Positions 9,556-18,271 of a stretch of DNA of 50,050 bases are shown one piece after another. The position numbers and the translations under genes were made by a program. The stretch is from an uncultured Bdellovibrionales bacterium (GTDB taxonomy: Bacteria; Bdellovibrionota; Bdellovibrionia; Bdellovibrionales; UBA1609): the NCBI GenBank assembly GCA_903833275.1, contig CAILEP010000002.1:1-50050 (forward strand), read 5' to 3'. The notes under the pieces are model-generated. The model searched no databases, was not told where the DNA came from, and saw only the letters and a program-made list of their open reading frames with translations. The number at the start of each line of letters is the position of its first letter. The first letter of the stretch is position 1.

Positions 9556-10335
9556 ATGAATTCGGTTAACTGTCCAATCTGTTTTAGCAAAATCTCTGCC
9601 GACCGTTTTCTTAACGGAATGGCCTATTGCACCTGCGGACACACCTATTCGGTTAGAGAGCAAGATGGCTCACGTGACAAAAGTGTAGCCGTTAAATTGG
9701 TCTTTTTAACCCTGCTCTTTGTTGGCGCCATCATTCATATATTTAACTGGGATACGTATTCATTCAAGATTGTAAGCCCCAAATTGAAACAAATGGTCGG
9801 CATGGCCAACACCACAGATCTTAATTTGATTGCCGATATCTGCGAAGCTCGCAAAAAAGAAAATTGCCAAATTCATGCTCTTCTTAAATCTTATGATCTC
9901 GACAAAACTCAAACCCAACATTTGATCAAGACCGGCGAAATCTTGGTTTCTAAAAAGCGCTTTATCGAAGCTGTTCGCGTCTATGGCACCTACTTCAAAG
10001 CCACTGGCCGAGATGCCGAACTTGATGCTCGCTATAATTACGCAATCTCTCTTTCTGAGACTGGCGACCTTCAATCAGCTCGCGAGCAATACGCCTACCT
10101 GATTAGCAAACACCACTCGAGCCCGAAATTTGATGTGGCTCGCAGCTACGTCGACCTTCTTATGAAGACTCAAGACCTTTCGACGGCCCGCCAAGTGATT
10201 GCCGAGTATAGACTTTCAAGCCCCACGGCTTCTATGTTTATGGATAAAGAATGGCGCAAACTTAACGCCATCACAGCACTTGATACTCATTCACGCTTGC
10301 CGGCCTCAATGAACCGCGCTAGCCTTAATGAGTAA
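9556..10335 (+). CDS. membrane-anchored zinc-ribbon and TPR protein
   Basis: This 259-residue protein begins with a zinc-ribbon-like CPIC...CTCGH cluster (residues 6-29), has one membrane helix at about 46-64, and then helical repeats (about 115-230) resembling TPRs, for example the segments with RFIEAVRVYGTYFKATGR and DLQSAREQYAYLISKH. I do not recognise a named family. AGGGGG precedes the ATG. Its stop overlaps the start of marC (TAATG), so the two are translationally coupled. The function is unknown; scaffolding at the membrane is a guess from TPRs. Confidence 0.75.
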   Translation: MNSVNCPICFSKISADRFLNGMAYCTCGHTYSVREQDGSRDKSVAVKLVFLTLLFVGAIIHIFNWDTYSFKIVSPKLKQMVGMANTTDLNLIADICEARKKENCQIHALLKSYDLDKTQTQHLIKTGEILVSKKRFIEAVRVYGTYFKATGRDAELDARYNYAISLSETGDLQSAREQYAYLISKHHSSPKFDVARSYVDLLMKTQDLSTARQVIAEYRLSSPTASMFMDKEWRKLNAITALDTHSRLPASMNRASLNE

Positions 10336-10979
10336 TGAAAGAATCCTTAACTTACTTTTTGTTCGCACTCACAAGCCTTTTTACCATCGTAAACCCTCTG
10401 AGTGCGATGCCATTTTTCACATCCCTCACCCAAGAGTCAGACTCTGAATTTTCGCGACTCATTGCTTTGCGCGCGGCCCTTGCGGCTTTTTGCGCCATGC
10501 TGTTTTTTGCAATCTCGGGCAAATTTGTATTTTCATTTTTCAACGTTTCTGTTGACGGCTTGAAAGTGGTCGGCGGAGTGCTTTTCTTTATCAATGGCTA
10601 CGATCTTCTGCAGGGCCGCGACTCGCGAACGAAATCACTTTCGGCCGGCGAGAAGATGGATATTCAAGACGTGAAGATTCGCGCTATCACCCCGCTCGCA
10701 ATACCATTGATTTGCGGGCCAGGCACCATCACCGTAATGACGGTCATGATGCATGACTCAACCACCCTCACCCATCGCTTATTATTATTTTTAGCCACTG
10801 TCTTAGTTTCTGTGGCGACCTATTTTGTTCTCGTTAGCTCAAAGCGCATCACTCGTCTTATCGGCGAGAGTGGGCAAAAGGTCTTCTTTCGCCTGATGGG
10901 CCTTATCTTAATGATGATTGCGGTGGAGTATTTCTTTAACGGGCTGAGCCCTTACGTCCACCGGATGATTAAGAGCTAA
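10335..10979 (+). CDS. MarC family (UPF0056) integral membrane protein
   Basis: This 214-residue protein has about six membrane helices and the MarC hallmarks: TIVNPLSAMPFF in the first helix, GVLFFINGYDLLQG, and ITPLAIPLICGPGTITVM. Members are named after E. coli MarC, but their transport substrate is not firmly known; annotation as NAAT-type transporter comes from an archaeal homologue. It is coupled to the upstream TPR protein by a one-base overlap and overlaps the convergent cold-shock gene by 4 bp. Confidence 0.88.
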   Translation: MKESLTYFLFALTSLFTIVNPLSAMPFFTSLTQESDSEFSRLIALRAALAAFCAMLFFAISGKFVFSFFNVSVDGLKVVGGVLFFINGYDLLQGRDSRTKSLSAGEKMDIQDVKIRAITPLAIPLICGPGTITVMTVMMHDSTTLTHRLLLFLATVLVSVATYFVLVSSKRITRLIGESGQKVFFRLMGLILMMIAVEYFFNGLSPYVHRMIKS

Positions 10980-11206
10980 TCTAAATCGTCGCTTTGGGCC
11001 GAACTGATCACGCGCACTTTTGTGGCGCACGGGCCCTTCTTACCTTCGCCCAATTCGTACTCAACCTTGTCACCTTGGTGCAGTTTGCCGCGAGTTTCAG
11101 TGTAGTGAACAAAAAGATCGCGGCCATTTTCTTGTTCGATAAAACCGAAGCCTTTTTTTTCATCGAACCATTTTACGATACCGGTCTTATTTAAATTGAT
11201 CGCCAT
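10976..11206 (-). CDS. cold-shock domain protein (CspA family)
   Basis: This 76-residue single cold-shock domain binds single-stranded RNA or DNA. RNP1 is KGFGFIE and RNP2 is LFVHY, preceded by the conserved TGIVKWFDEKKG. A charged tail SAQSDDLD follows the domain. AGGTAATAT precedes the ATG. Without cold-response elements visible in the short leader, whether it is cold-induced cannot be told. Confidence 0.93.
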   Translation of the reverse strand: MAINLNKTGIVKWFDEKKGFGFIEQENGRDLFVHYTETRGKLHQGDKVEYELGEGKKGPCATKVRVISSAQSDDLD

Positions 11207-11235
11207 ATATTACCTAATTTCTAGTCTCGCATTTG

Positions 11236-12426
11236 TTAAATTCGTTTGGCCGAAATAAAACTCGGTATCGAACGATCAAACATCAAATCAACAAGAGCTT
11301 TGCCTGAATGAAATGCCAAGCCCAACCCATGCCCGGTAAAACCACCGACGAAATAAACTTGTGGCTGATCTGGCATCGCGCCCACCAAGGGCTGCCCGTC
11401 AAACGAAAAGCCCATAACGCCCGCCCAGCGATGGGTGACTTTTTTGTCTCGCAAAACCGGGATGTGGGTTTGCAAAAATTCATAGAGCGCACTTTGAATT
11501 ACATCGGTGGTGTGATCAGAATAGCCAACCTCGGTCGCCTTCTCGAGCTGTCGAAAACCGCCGATCAGCACGCGACCATCCGCGAGCTGTCTAAAATAGT
11601 CGAGAACGAAATTGGCATAGCAGGGGCCTTCCATAATTTTTGGCACTGGTTCAGTGACCATAATCTGCCCCCGCGTGGGGTAAATCTTATCTGCGAAATA
11701 TTTCTTAAATGAAGCCGAGTAGCCATTGAGCGCCAATACCGCCACTTGAGATTCAATTTCAAACTGTGACGTTTTGATGACCGTGGTGCCACCCGGGGTT
11801 TGCTCAATATCATAAACCTCGGTGTTCTCGAAAACTTCACAGTTTTCATAGGCGCGAACTTTCTGGGTCATTTTATCTACAAGTTTCATTGGGTTAATTG
11901 AGGCATCTTTTAAGTACTTTATGCCGCCGACAAAGTTGGCCACGCCAAGCCGCTCTGTAATGGCATGGACATCCAGCATCTCAACGGCAATATCAAGCTT
12001 TTGCATCAACTTCGCCGTATGCTTGAGCTCGGTGAATTCGGGTTCAGTTGAGGCCAACGAAAATGTCCCCTTGGGGTCAAATTCTAAGGTCGAATCTTCT
12101 TCGATAATCTCATTACGCAAAAGCTCAAGATTGATTTCAGAAAATCGCCACATCTCAAGAGCGGTTGCCTCACCCCAGCGCTCACAAAGTCGGCTAAAGT
12201 GCTCGACAGAACCGCAGGTAATAAAACCAGCATTGCGACCGGTGGCGCCACTGCCCACAAGGTTTTTTTCAAGTATGGCAATCTTAAGCGAAGGGTCTTC
12301 TTTTTTTAGCCAATAGGCCACCGAAAGCCCGGCGATACCCGCACCTACTATTGCGATGTCGCACGTTTTACGATCGCCCGTTGCGGTCTTTGCCAACCCT
12401 TTGTCTAACCAGTAAGAAACGCTCAT
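11236..12426 (-). CDS. FAD-dependent oxidoreductase (DAO family)
   Basis: This 396-residue protein has the N-terminal dinucleotide-binding motif IAIVGAGIAGLSVAYWL, the GSGATGRNAGFI segment that follows FAD-binding in D-amino-acid-oxidase/glycine-oxidase relatives, and the C-terminal GFTGHGLGLAFHSGK FAD loop. The layout resembles gamma-glutamylputrescine oxidase (PuuB/OrdL type), which oxidises a secondary amine using oxygen. No polyamine genes flank it, so the substrate is open. AAGGAG lies 6 nt before the ATG. Confidence 0.85.
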   Translation of the reverse strand: MSVSYWLDKGLAKTATGDRKTCDIAIVGAGIAGLSVAYWLKKEDPSLKIAILEKNLVGSGATGRNAGFITCGSVEHFSRLCERWGEATALEMWRFSEINLELLRNEIIEEDSTLEFDPKGTFSLASTEPEFTELKHTAKLMQKLDIAVEMLDVHAITERLGVANFVGGIKYLKDASINPMKLVDKMTQKVRAYENCEVFENTEVYDIEQTPGGTTVIKTSQFEIESQVAVLALNGYSASFKKYFADKIYPTRGQIMVTEPVPKIMEGPCYANFVLDYFRQLADGRVLIGGFRQLEKATEVGYSDHTTDVIQSALYEFLQTHIPVLRDKKVTHRWAGVMGFSFDGQPLVGAMPDQPQVYFVGGFTGHGLGLAFHSGKALVDLMFDRSIPSFISAKRI

Positions 12427-12450
12427 TTGAAACTCCTTAAAATAGCTCTT

Positions 12451-13017
12451 TTAAAATCGTAAAATCATTTCGGTCGCTGTGCAAAGGCACGGCTTACCAC
12501 AGCGCGTGCACTCGTAATCTATTGCCTTCCAATAGTTGGCAATCGAGATCAATGGCGCAAAGCCCAGCTTCAGCAAATATTTTCTCGAAGAATTGTGCGG
12601 AGATTCGTCCCACGAATGACAAACCACAGCCGTGGCTCCGAGCTTCTTCAAGTTCTCAACCGAGGCCATCGACAATCTCTGGCCCCAACCACTGCCCTGA
12701 TATTCGTCGGCAATAAATAGACTTTGAAAATATCCAACTTGTGAGGCTGGAGCCCCCCAAAGTTCGGGGTGAGTCTTTTGACTGGGGTGCCGATCAATCC
12801 ACTGCTCTGGTGGGTAGGTCAGTCGCAGGCCCTTAATGCCTTCGGCATCTTCGAGCACAAACGAACACATGACGTCTTGTTTTTTTGAGGCAGCGAAAAT
12901 TCTATTTAATTTCTCTTCGGTAAAATAATGAAGGCCGATGTAATGATCGGTAAAGGCCAGAACGCTCTCAAAGTCTGTCGTCCTGAGTTCACGAATAACC
13001 GCAGGCTCTTGCCTGAT
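12451..13017 (-). CDS. GNAT family N-acetyltransferase with no standard start codon
   Basis: The conserved acetyl-CoA loop YQGSGWGQRL and later PHNSSRKYLLKLGFAPL mark a GNAT enzyme. The first ATG (12870) would cut off strand 1 and helix 1, yet the frame stays open upstream to a TAG at 13081-13083 and encodes a typical GNAT start (VIRELRTTDFESVLAF). No ATG, GTG or TTG occurs there. ATC 13017 (used here) or ATT 12996 are the candidates. The C-terminus carries four cysteines (ECTRCGKPCLC), a possible metal site. A hairpin CGTAACCC/GGGTTACG lies at the 5' edge (13053-13080). It could instead be an N-terminally decayed gene. Confidence 0.7.
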   Translation of the reverse strand: MRQEPAVIRELRTTDFESVLAFTDHYIGLHYFTEEKLNRIFAASKKQDVMCSFVLEDAEGIKGLRLTYPPEQWIDRHPSQKTHPELWGAPASQVGYFQSLFIADEYQGSGWGQRLSMASVENLKKLGATAVVCHSWDESPHNSSRKYLLKLGFAPLISIANYWKAIDYECTRCGKPCLCTATEMILRF

Positions 13018-13122
13018 TGTATTGCGACTTCTTGAATCTTTGCTTGATGCGCCCGTAACCCGCCCCCCAAGTGGGTTACGCTATTACGAGCGATCTCAAG
13101 ACACAACTTTTTTTTAAGCCAA

Positions 13123-13917
13123 TTAAAGCGTTTCTTTGAAAAAGTCTTTCATCATGACCCAAGCTCGATCGCTAGCGGCTTTATTGTAGGCGGCGCCCTT
13201 TGAAGGGTCGTTACCGGCCTCAGGGTTGGTAAACGCATGCACCGCGCCGCTAAATGAGTGAAACTGCCAATCGACGTTCGAAGCGCGCATTTCTTGGTTA
13301 AAGGCCGCCACCTCTTTCTCGTCAACCCAGGGGTCATTTGCCCCATGCAATACAAGCACATGCCCTTTAATATTCTTGGCATCTGCCGGAGTTGGGTTAC
13401 TTAACCCCCCGTGAAAAGATACGATTGATTTCACATCTGCGCCGCTTCGACCAAGCTCTAACGCCGTGGTGCCCCCAAAGCAAAAACCAATGGCGCCAAT
13501 CTTCTTCGAATCAACACCTTTTTGAGCCAAAAGAACCTTGTAGGCGGCGCCCACTCGACTTCTCAAAAGAGTGCGGTCACTTTTATATTTGGTGGCCATC
13601 TCGCCGGCGCCCTTCATGTCTTTTGGCAGATTGCCCACTCCATAAATATCGGCAGCAAAGGCCACATAGCCAAGTTTTGCCAAGTCGTCGGCCTTTTTTG
13701 TCGAAAACGCGCCAATGCCCATCCAATCATGAACAACAAGCACGCCTGGGTGCGAACCCTTAGCGGCGTCGTCATAGGCGAGATAGCCCTTGAGGGCTTG
13801 ATCGCCATCTTTGTATTCAATTTCTTTGCTTACGATTTTGGCTTGAGCGCCGATAGAAACTGCGAGCATTGTGGCTGCGCAGAAAAAATTCATCATTCTC
13901 GATGTCACCTGATTCAT
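13123..13917 (-). CDS. exported dienelactone hydrolase family protein
   Basis: This 264-residue protein has a signal peptide (about 1-26, ending GAQAK), then an alpha/beta-hydrolase fold. The nucleophile elbow GFCFGGT puts the catalytic cysteine at residue 146, with Asp195 in GANDPWV and His227 in AVHAF, the Cys-Asp-His triad of dienelactone hydrolases. The family hydrolyses lactones such as dienelactone; the periplasmic location suggests a different natural ester. GGAG lies 6 nt before the ATG. Confidence 0.87.
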   Translation of the reverse strand: MNQVTSRMMNFFCAATMLAVSIGAQAKIVSKEIEYKDGDQALKGYLAYDDAAKGSHPGVLVVHDWMGIGAFSTKKADDLAKLGYVAFAADIYGVGNLPKDMKGAGEMATKYKSDRTLLRSRVGAAYKVLLAQKGVDSKKIGAIGFCFGGTTALELGRSGADVKSIVSFHGGLSNPTPADAKNIKGHVLVLHGANDPWVDEKEVAAFNQEMRASNVDWQFHSFSGAVHAFTNPEAGNDPSKGAAYNKAASDRAWVMMKDFFKETL

Positions 13918-13966
13918 TTAATACTCCGTATTTTTTTGATGAGTTGGATTCTTCTCTGACTAGAAC

Positions 13967-15220
13967 TTACTGTAACGATCGATGCACATCTTGTCGATAG
14001 AGTTTCAACAACGGAAACACCACCGAGGCGATAGTCGCGGCCATAGCGGCTGCCCAGACGGGCGAACTGGCAAATATGGACGCATCAATTAGCTCGGGCG
14101 GAGGTAACGAACTAGAAAGTATCGCTCGCACGATCGGAAACAATAAAGCATCAAGACCCATGCCGATCAGGCAAGCACTAAGACCCAAGAGAAAGCCCTC
14201 CCAAAGAAGAGCTTGTGCGACTTCCGATTTTTTGTAACCGATTGCGCGCAAAACCGCCAGCTGAGTGCCCATGGCATCAAAGCGCGTCGTCAGCATCGAG
14301 GCCACCGAAAGCCCACCAAGCAAGATCACCAGAGCTGAAACAAAAAGCCCCACGGCCTGGCCGGTGCCCGTTAGCTCTTCTAAATTCTTTTTTTCATCGA
14401 GAACAAATATAGATTGAGCCACCGTTCGTTTGTTAATCAAATCTTTAAGGGGCTGAAACCCGCGCGGCTTAAGATAGATCAAAAAATAGTTCAAAACGCT
14501 TGAACCCCAAATCGAGCGATCGTTTAGGCCGGGTGACGTTGCCACCACAGATTGAGCTAAAGGCACGGTTGTGTAAAGCATGCGGTCCCACATCGAGTGG
14601 GTCGGATTTAAAACACCCGACACTTTCAATTTCAAAAAGGCTGAGTGCGAGCCATCACCAGAGGGTAAATTCTGATCGCTGACCCAAGGTCGCAAGGTAA
14701 TCTCATCGCCGACTTTTAAATTCTTTTGCTCGGCGACACTGGCCCCGACGGCGATATCAAGAGGTGTTTCAGCTTGATGCCCTTCGCGAAAGGTCGGCGA
14801 TTCGTCGGCCTGTGGGCGGTTGAAAAAAGTGCCGTCAGTGCCCACGGCTCGGTAGTTATAATACTTTGCAAAATACAAAAACGGAATCGTAGCACGCAAA
14901 TAATCAGGTTCGGCACGTGCGCCGTCTTCAAAACTTACGCCTTGTTGCGCGCGTAAAGTTTCAAATAATTTGTAGGGCAAAAAATCAGGATAGCGGCCTT
15001 CGCTATTAAGGGCGCCTAAAAGTATGTCGATACCACCGGCCTTAGCGCCCACAATGGCATCACCGCCCCGACCTAAAGTCGAAAAACGTTGGCTCATCAA
15101 AAGATAAAGCCGAAGTAAAACTCCGCAGCAGGCGACGGCCAAAGCGATTGAAACAATAGCCAAACAGCTCGATAGTTTTCGGCGGGTAAGACTTTTCTGC
15201 GCGAGATTAAATGGGGTCAT
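13967..15220 (-). CDS. FtsX/MacB-type ABC transporter permease
   Basis: This protein has one N-terminal membrane helix (about 20-45), a large periplasmic domain, and three C-terminal helices, with the family segment GLSVASMLTTRFDAMGTQLAVLRAIGYKKSEVAQALLWEG. This is the architecture of MacB/FtsX permeases, which move lipoproteins, peptides or drugs by mechanotransmission. ATG 15220 overlaps the ATPase stop (ATGA) and is preferred to GTG 15229. Together with the ATPase it forms a two-gene exporter without an adjacent adaptor. Confidence 0.87.
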   Translation of the reverse strand: MTPFNLAQKSLTRRKLSSCLAIVSIALAVACCGVLLRLYLLMSQRFSTLGRGGDAIVGAKAGGIDILLGALNSEGRYPDFLPYKLFETLRAQQGVSFEDGARAEPDYLRATIPFLYFAKYYNYRAVGTDGTFFNRPQADESPTFREGHQAETPLDIAVGASVAEQKNLKVGDEITLRPWVSDQNLPSGDGSHSAFLKLKVSGVLNPTHSMWDRMLYTTVPLAQSVVATSPGLNDRSIWGSSVLNYFLIYLKPRGFQPLKDLINKRTVAQSIFVLDEKKNLEELTGTGQAVGLFVSALVILLGGLSVASMLTTRFDAMGTQLAVLRAIGYKKSEVAQALLWEGFLLGLSACLIGMGLDALLFPIVRAILSSSLPPPELIDASIFASSPVWAAAMAATIASVVFPLLKLYRQDVHRSLQ

Positions 15221-15885
15221 CGCGCCCACTCCGAAAAATTAATAATACGCTGAAAAGATTTTTTAACCCGCGCGTCGTGACTAACCACGACCAGAGTGCG
15301 GGCTTGCCCTTGCTTCGGCGAAGCGGCCTCAAGCAATGCACTCATAACAAATTCGGCATTTTCGTCATCGAGACTTGAGGTCGGCTCGTCGGCAAGAATT
15401 ATGGCCGGTTTCGCAGCCAACACCCGAGCCACCGCGACACGCTGCTGCTCGCCCAAACTAAGGGTGGCGGCGCGATCATCGGCGTGGTCGGTCATCTTGA
15501 CTGATTTTAAAGCAGCGGCCACGATTTCGTCGCGACCCGTACCCTTGCCGCTGGGTAAAGATTTCGGCAGTGCCAGCTCAACATTTTCAGAGGCCGTAAG
15601 ATGCTCGAGCAAATTGAGCTTTTGAAAAACGATGCCAAACTGGGCGCGGCGCAGTTCGCAGCGCTCATCATCATTCAGTGTTGTCAGGCGATTGCCACCG
15701 ATTTCGACGACCCCTTCTGAGGGCAAGAAAAGACCAGCAATTAAATGTAAAAGTGTAGTTTTACCACGCCCACTTGCACCCTGAATTAGAACGCGCTCAC
15801 CTGGCTCAATTTTGAGGTCGGGCACGACAAATAATTCGCGCCCGGTTGGCAAAATAACTTTGGCCTTAGAAAGATGAATTCGGAT
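15217..15885 (-). CDS. ABC transporter ATP-binding protein (LolD/MacB type)
   Basis: Walker A is GASGRGKTT, the signature is LSLGEQQRVAVARVLA, Walker B is AIILADEPTSSLDD and the H-loop is VVSHD. It powers the permease encoded directly downstream through an ATGA overlap. A TTG start at 15852 would remove the first beta strand; the frame continues upstream as IRIHLSKAKVIL, matching the missing strand. An AAGGGGG Shine-Dalgarno (15890-15896) precedes ATC 15885 by 4 nt and ATT 15879 by 10 nt, so a near-cognate start is likely. A TAA closes the frame at 15897. Confidence 0.85.
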   Translation of the reverse strand: MRIHLSKAKVILPTGRELFVVPDLKIEPGERVLIQGASGRGKTTLLHLIAGLFLPSEGVVEIGGNRLTTLNDDERCELRRAQFGIVFQKLNLLEHLTASENVELALPKSLPSGKGTGRDEIVAAALKSVKMTDHADDRAATLSLGEQQRVAVARVLAAKPAIILADEPTSSLDDENAEFVMSALLEAASPKQGQARTLVVVSHDARVKKSFQRIINFSEWAR

Positions 15886-15923
15886 GTGGCCCCCTTAATG
15901 CGCGCCTTCGCATCCAAATACTC

Positions 15924-17276
15924 TCAAAAGCGATAATAGGTCGCAAGCATTTCTCGCGTGTCGGTCGCGAAACTCGTTGCCCCGTTGTTATTATAGCGGG
16001 TGCGAAACTGAGCATACTCAAGGCCTACACGAATTTGCTTGGTGCAATTGTGAAAATAGTTAACAAAGGTCGACTCAGCTCGATCATAAGTCGTTGCCGA
16101 AGCGCCAAGCCCACTAGCATTGCTCGAATGCAGCAACCCATAACCCACATCAAAATAGCCTTTTGCCAAATGGTACTGCAGCTGCACATTGGCACTGTCG
16201 AGCTTTACCAGAGTGAAAGTAAGATTTGAGTCGTATCCCGCCAAGCCTTTATCGAGGTTTGGACTGTAGGGCGTCGCAGCAGCATTCGAAAGCGCCGGGG
16301 TACCGCCCCAGCTCGGAAATTGGTCGCCGTAACCTTCGCCGGTCGTATATTCGGCCGTCAGAGTCAAACTGCCCTCTGGGCTATCGCCTTTGGCCGTTAT
16401 CAATGGCACCTGTGCGTCAATAGCCACGGCACTCGCGGTGTGATGGGTTTGAACGGCATCAGCCCCGTTAGTTGGGGTTGTGTAATCGCGCAAGGCCCCT
16501 GAGAGCCCAACACTCATTGGCACATTTTTAATATCTGAATTCGCAGACGCGAACCCTGACTTCTTTTCGCTGCACGACCATTTAAGGCCAGCTTCAAAAT
16601 TGGGCAGGCCTGAAGCTCGCTGATTGGGTCGCGAAACGCTCGCGGCCGCCACTAACTGGTGATTTTCCGAAGAGGTCGTCGTGTATGTGTAAGTGATTTG
16701 CGGGGTACGCTCATAAACCGTACCAGAAACTGGCGCCACTGAAACTGTGGTCAAAACATAAGTGGGCTGCCAGCCAAATAATGACCAATATTGACCCACC
16801 AACAACTGACTTTTGCCACTTGTGCTAGACATATAAGCATGGCGAATTCGCAGTGTCGGGTTGGTATAATAACTGCCCTCTGAGTTTGCGGCCCCGCCGG
16901 CAAACGCATCGGTCGGCGCAGGGTCGTAGCCTAAAAAATCCATTTCGAGATAGCCACGCGATTTGACGCCATCATTTTCAGGCGCCAGTACATTTAGCGC
17001 GAACCGCGAATTGCGCATTGAAAACTGCGTTCGACCTACATTTGCATCGTAACCCGTGGCCTTCACCGCCGCGTTACCGACGACTTCGGTAAAACTTGAA
17101 GTGCTGTCACCGATGCCATCAAACTCGACAAACCCACTCATCCCGAACTTCCAGTCGTCTTTATCTAATAACACGACTTCTGCTCGAGCGACTGAAGACA
17201 CCAGCGCAAAAAGCGTGGCGGCAGCAAGGCTGATTTTTTTAGTTAGCATGATGCATTTCTTAATTGCGATACCCAT
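15924..17276 (-). CDS. outer-membrane porin-like beta-barrel protein
   Basis: This 450-residue protein has a signal peptide ending SSVARA (about residue 32), then many alternating hydrophobic strands such as NSRFALNV, LRIRHAYM and NVQLQYHLA, and a C-terminal ATYYRF ending in phenylalanine, as required by the barrel-assembly machinery. AAGGAG lies 7 nt before ATG 17276, which supports this start over the internal MLTKK. The distribution resembles DcaP/phosphate-porin-like barrels, but the solute cannot be read from the sequence. Confidence 0.78.
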   Translation of the reverse strand: MGIAIKKCIMLTKKISLAAATLFALVSSVARAEVVLLDKDDWKFGMSGFVEFDGIGDSTSSFTEVVGNAAVKATGYDANVGRTQFSMRNSRFALNVLAPENDGVKSRGYLEMDFLGYDPAPTDAFAGGAANSEGSYYTNPTLRIRHAYMSSTSGKSQLLVGQYWSLFGWQPTYVLTTVSVAPVSGTVYERTPQITYTYTTTSSENHQLVAAASVSRPNQRASGLPNFEAGLKWSCSEKKSGFASANSDIKNVPMSVGLSGALRDYTTPTNGADAVQTHHTASAVAIDAQVPLITAKGDSPEGSLTLTAEYTTGEGYGDQFPSWGGTPALSNAAATPYSPNLDKGLAGYDSNLTFTLVKLDSANVQLQYHLAKGYFDVGYGLLHSSNASGLGASATTYDRAESTFVNYFHNCTKQIRVGLEYAQFRTRYNNNGATSFATDTREMLATYYRF

Positions 17277-17374
17277 TGAAAGACTCCTTGGTGAATGACC
17301 AATGCTTTCTTTAAAGCTTTAAAACAACTCTTTCGCAATCTAATGGGGAGCGCTCACCGAGTTCTAACGGAGCC

Positions 17375-18271
17375 CTACAAATACTTTGCCATTTGCTTGA
17401 GCAGAATGGCACGGTAGCGGCCATCTTCAACAAACATGGCATTAATGTGCCCGGGGTTGGGATGCCGCAACAATGTTTTTGGATCGTGCAATTGTCGAAA
17501 AATCTCTTCGCCGTGATTAATTGTCACAACTGGGTCTTGCTCAGAGTATATAAGATAAACGGGTGTCGGCGAAATGAGCGCCAATTTTTCAGAGCCGGGC
17601 GAAAATTCGTCACTGATCAACCCATAAGCCACCCATTGCAACGGCCAGGTCAGCCAAAAGCTTGCAAGTTTCTCTCGGGCAATTTCTTGGTAAGAATGAA
17701 ACGAGCTTTCGACCACCACCATTTTAAGAACGGACGGCGGAGGGCTGTCTTCAAGAACTCTAAGTAATAGACTGCCGCCCAAGCTTTGGGCGTAGGCAAT
17801 CAGCGGCAGACCTCGCTTGGTCGCTTCACTGGCCGCAAGCTTAAGACCCGCCTGCGAATCTTGATAAACCCCACGCGTGCTGAGTGAACCACTCGAATCG
17901 CCGTAACCGCGATAATCAAAAACCAAAAGATCATAGCCTTCTAACAGCAACCAAGCTTCATTCATAAAATGCGCCGTCATATTTTGAGCGTTGCCGTGAA
18001 ACTGCACAACTAAACCGCGCGTTCGACCGTGATAGTGCCCCCACTCTGGGTGAGCGGCATTGACCACCGCAGCCTCAAAATAGCGGGCCTTTAAATTCGT
18101 GCCATCTTCGCTTTTAAAATCAATCGATGTGTACGCGACCTTTTGATCTTCAGCCAATTTGTAATCGACTTGAGTCGGTTGAAAAAATAGAGTCGTACAC
18201 CCGACACTGAAACTACAGGTGAGCCCTAAAAGAAATAGCTGCGCTAAGAGCGGTAAATTTTTAAACATCAT
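17375..18271 (-). CDS. alpha/beta-hydrolase lipoprotein
   Basis: This 298-residue protein has a lipobox FSVGC (Cys25) and is therefore probably membrane-anchored. The hydrolase core includes VVQFHGNAQNM (oxyanion region), YRGYGDSSG, the nucleophile elbow YAQSLGG, the acid-bearing YSEQDPVV and the histidine in NPGHINAM. It resembles the ABHD13/BEM46 group of serine hydrolases. It overlaps the pirin stop codon by 4 nt (ATGA), so the two are co-translated. Substrate unknown. Confidence 0.84.
   Translation of the reverse strand: MMFKNLPLLAQLFLLGLTCSFSVGCTTLFFQPTQVDYKLAEDQKVAYTSIDFKSEDGTNLKARYFEAAVVNAAHPEWGHYHGRTRGLVVQFHGNAQNMTAHFMNEAWLLLEGYDLLVFDYRGYGDSSGSLSTRGVYQDSQAGLKLAASEATKRGLPLIAYAQSLGGSLLLRVLEDSPPPSVLKMVVVESSFHSYQEIAREKLASFWLTWPLQWVAYGLISDEFSPGSEKLALISPTPVYLIYSEQDPVVTINHGEEIFRQLHDPKTLLRHPNPGHINAMFVEDGRYRAILLKQMAKYL

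Noticed and set aside
13053-13080. Hairpin after the dienelactone hydrolase gene as terminator
   Set aside because: No T-run follows it on the minus strand, and it overlaps the acetyltransferase frame.
12906-13106. A 66-residue frame in another phase overlapping the acetyltransferase start
   Set aside because: The main frame codes for a GNAT first strand and helix, so this is its shadow. It is not evidence for a frameshift because the GNAT frame is continuous.
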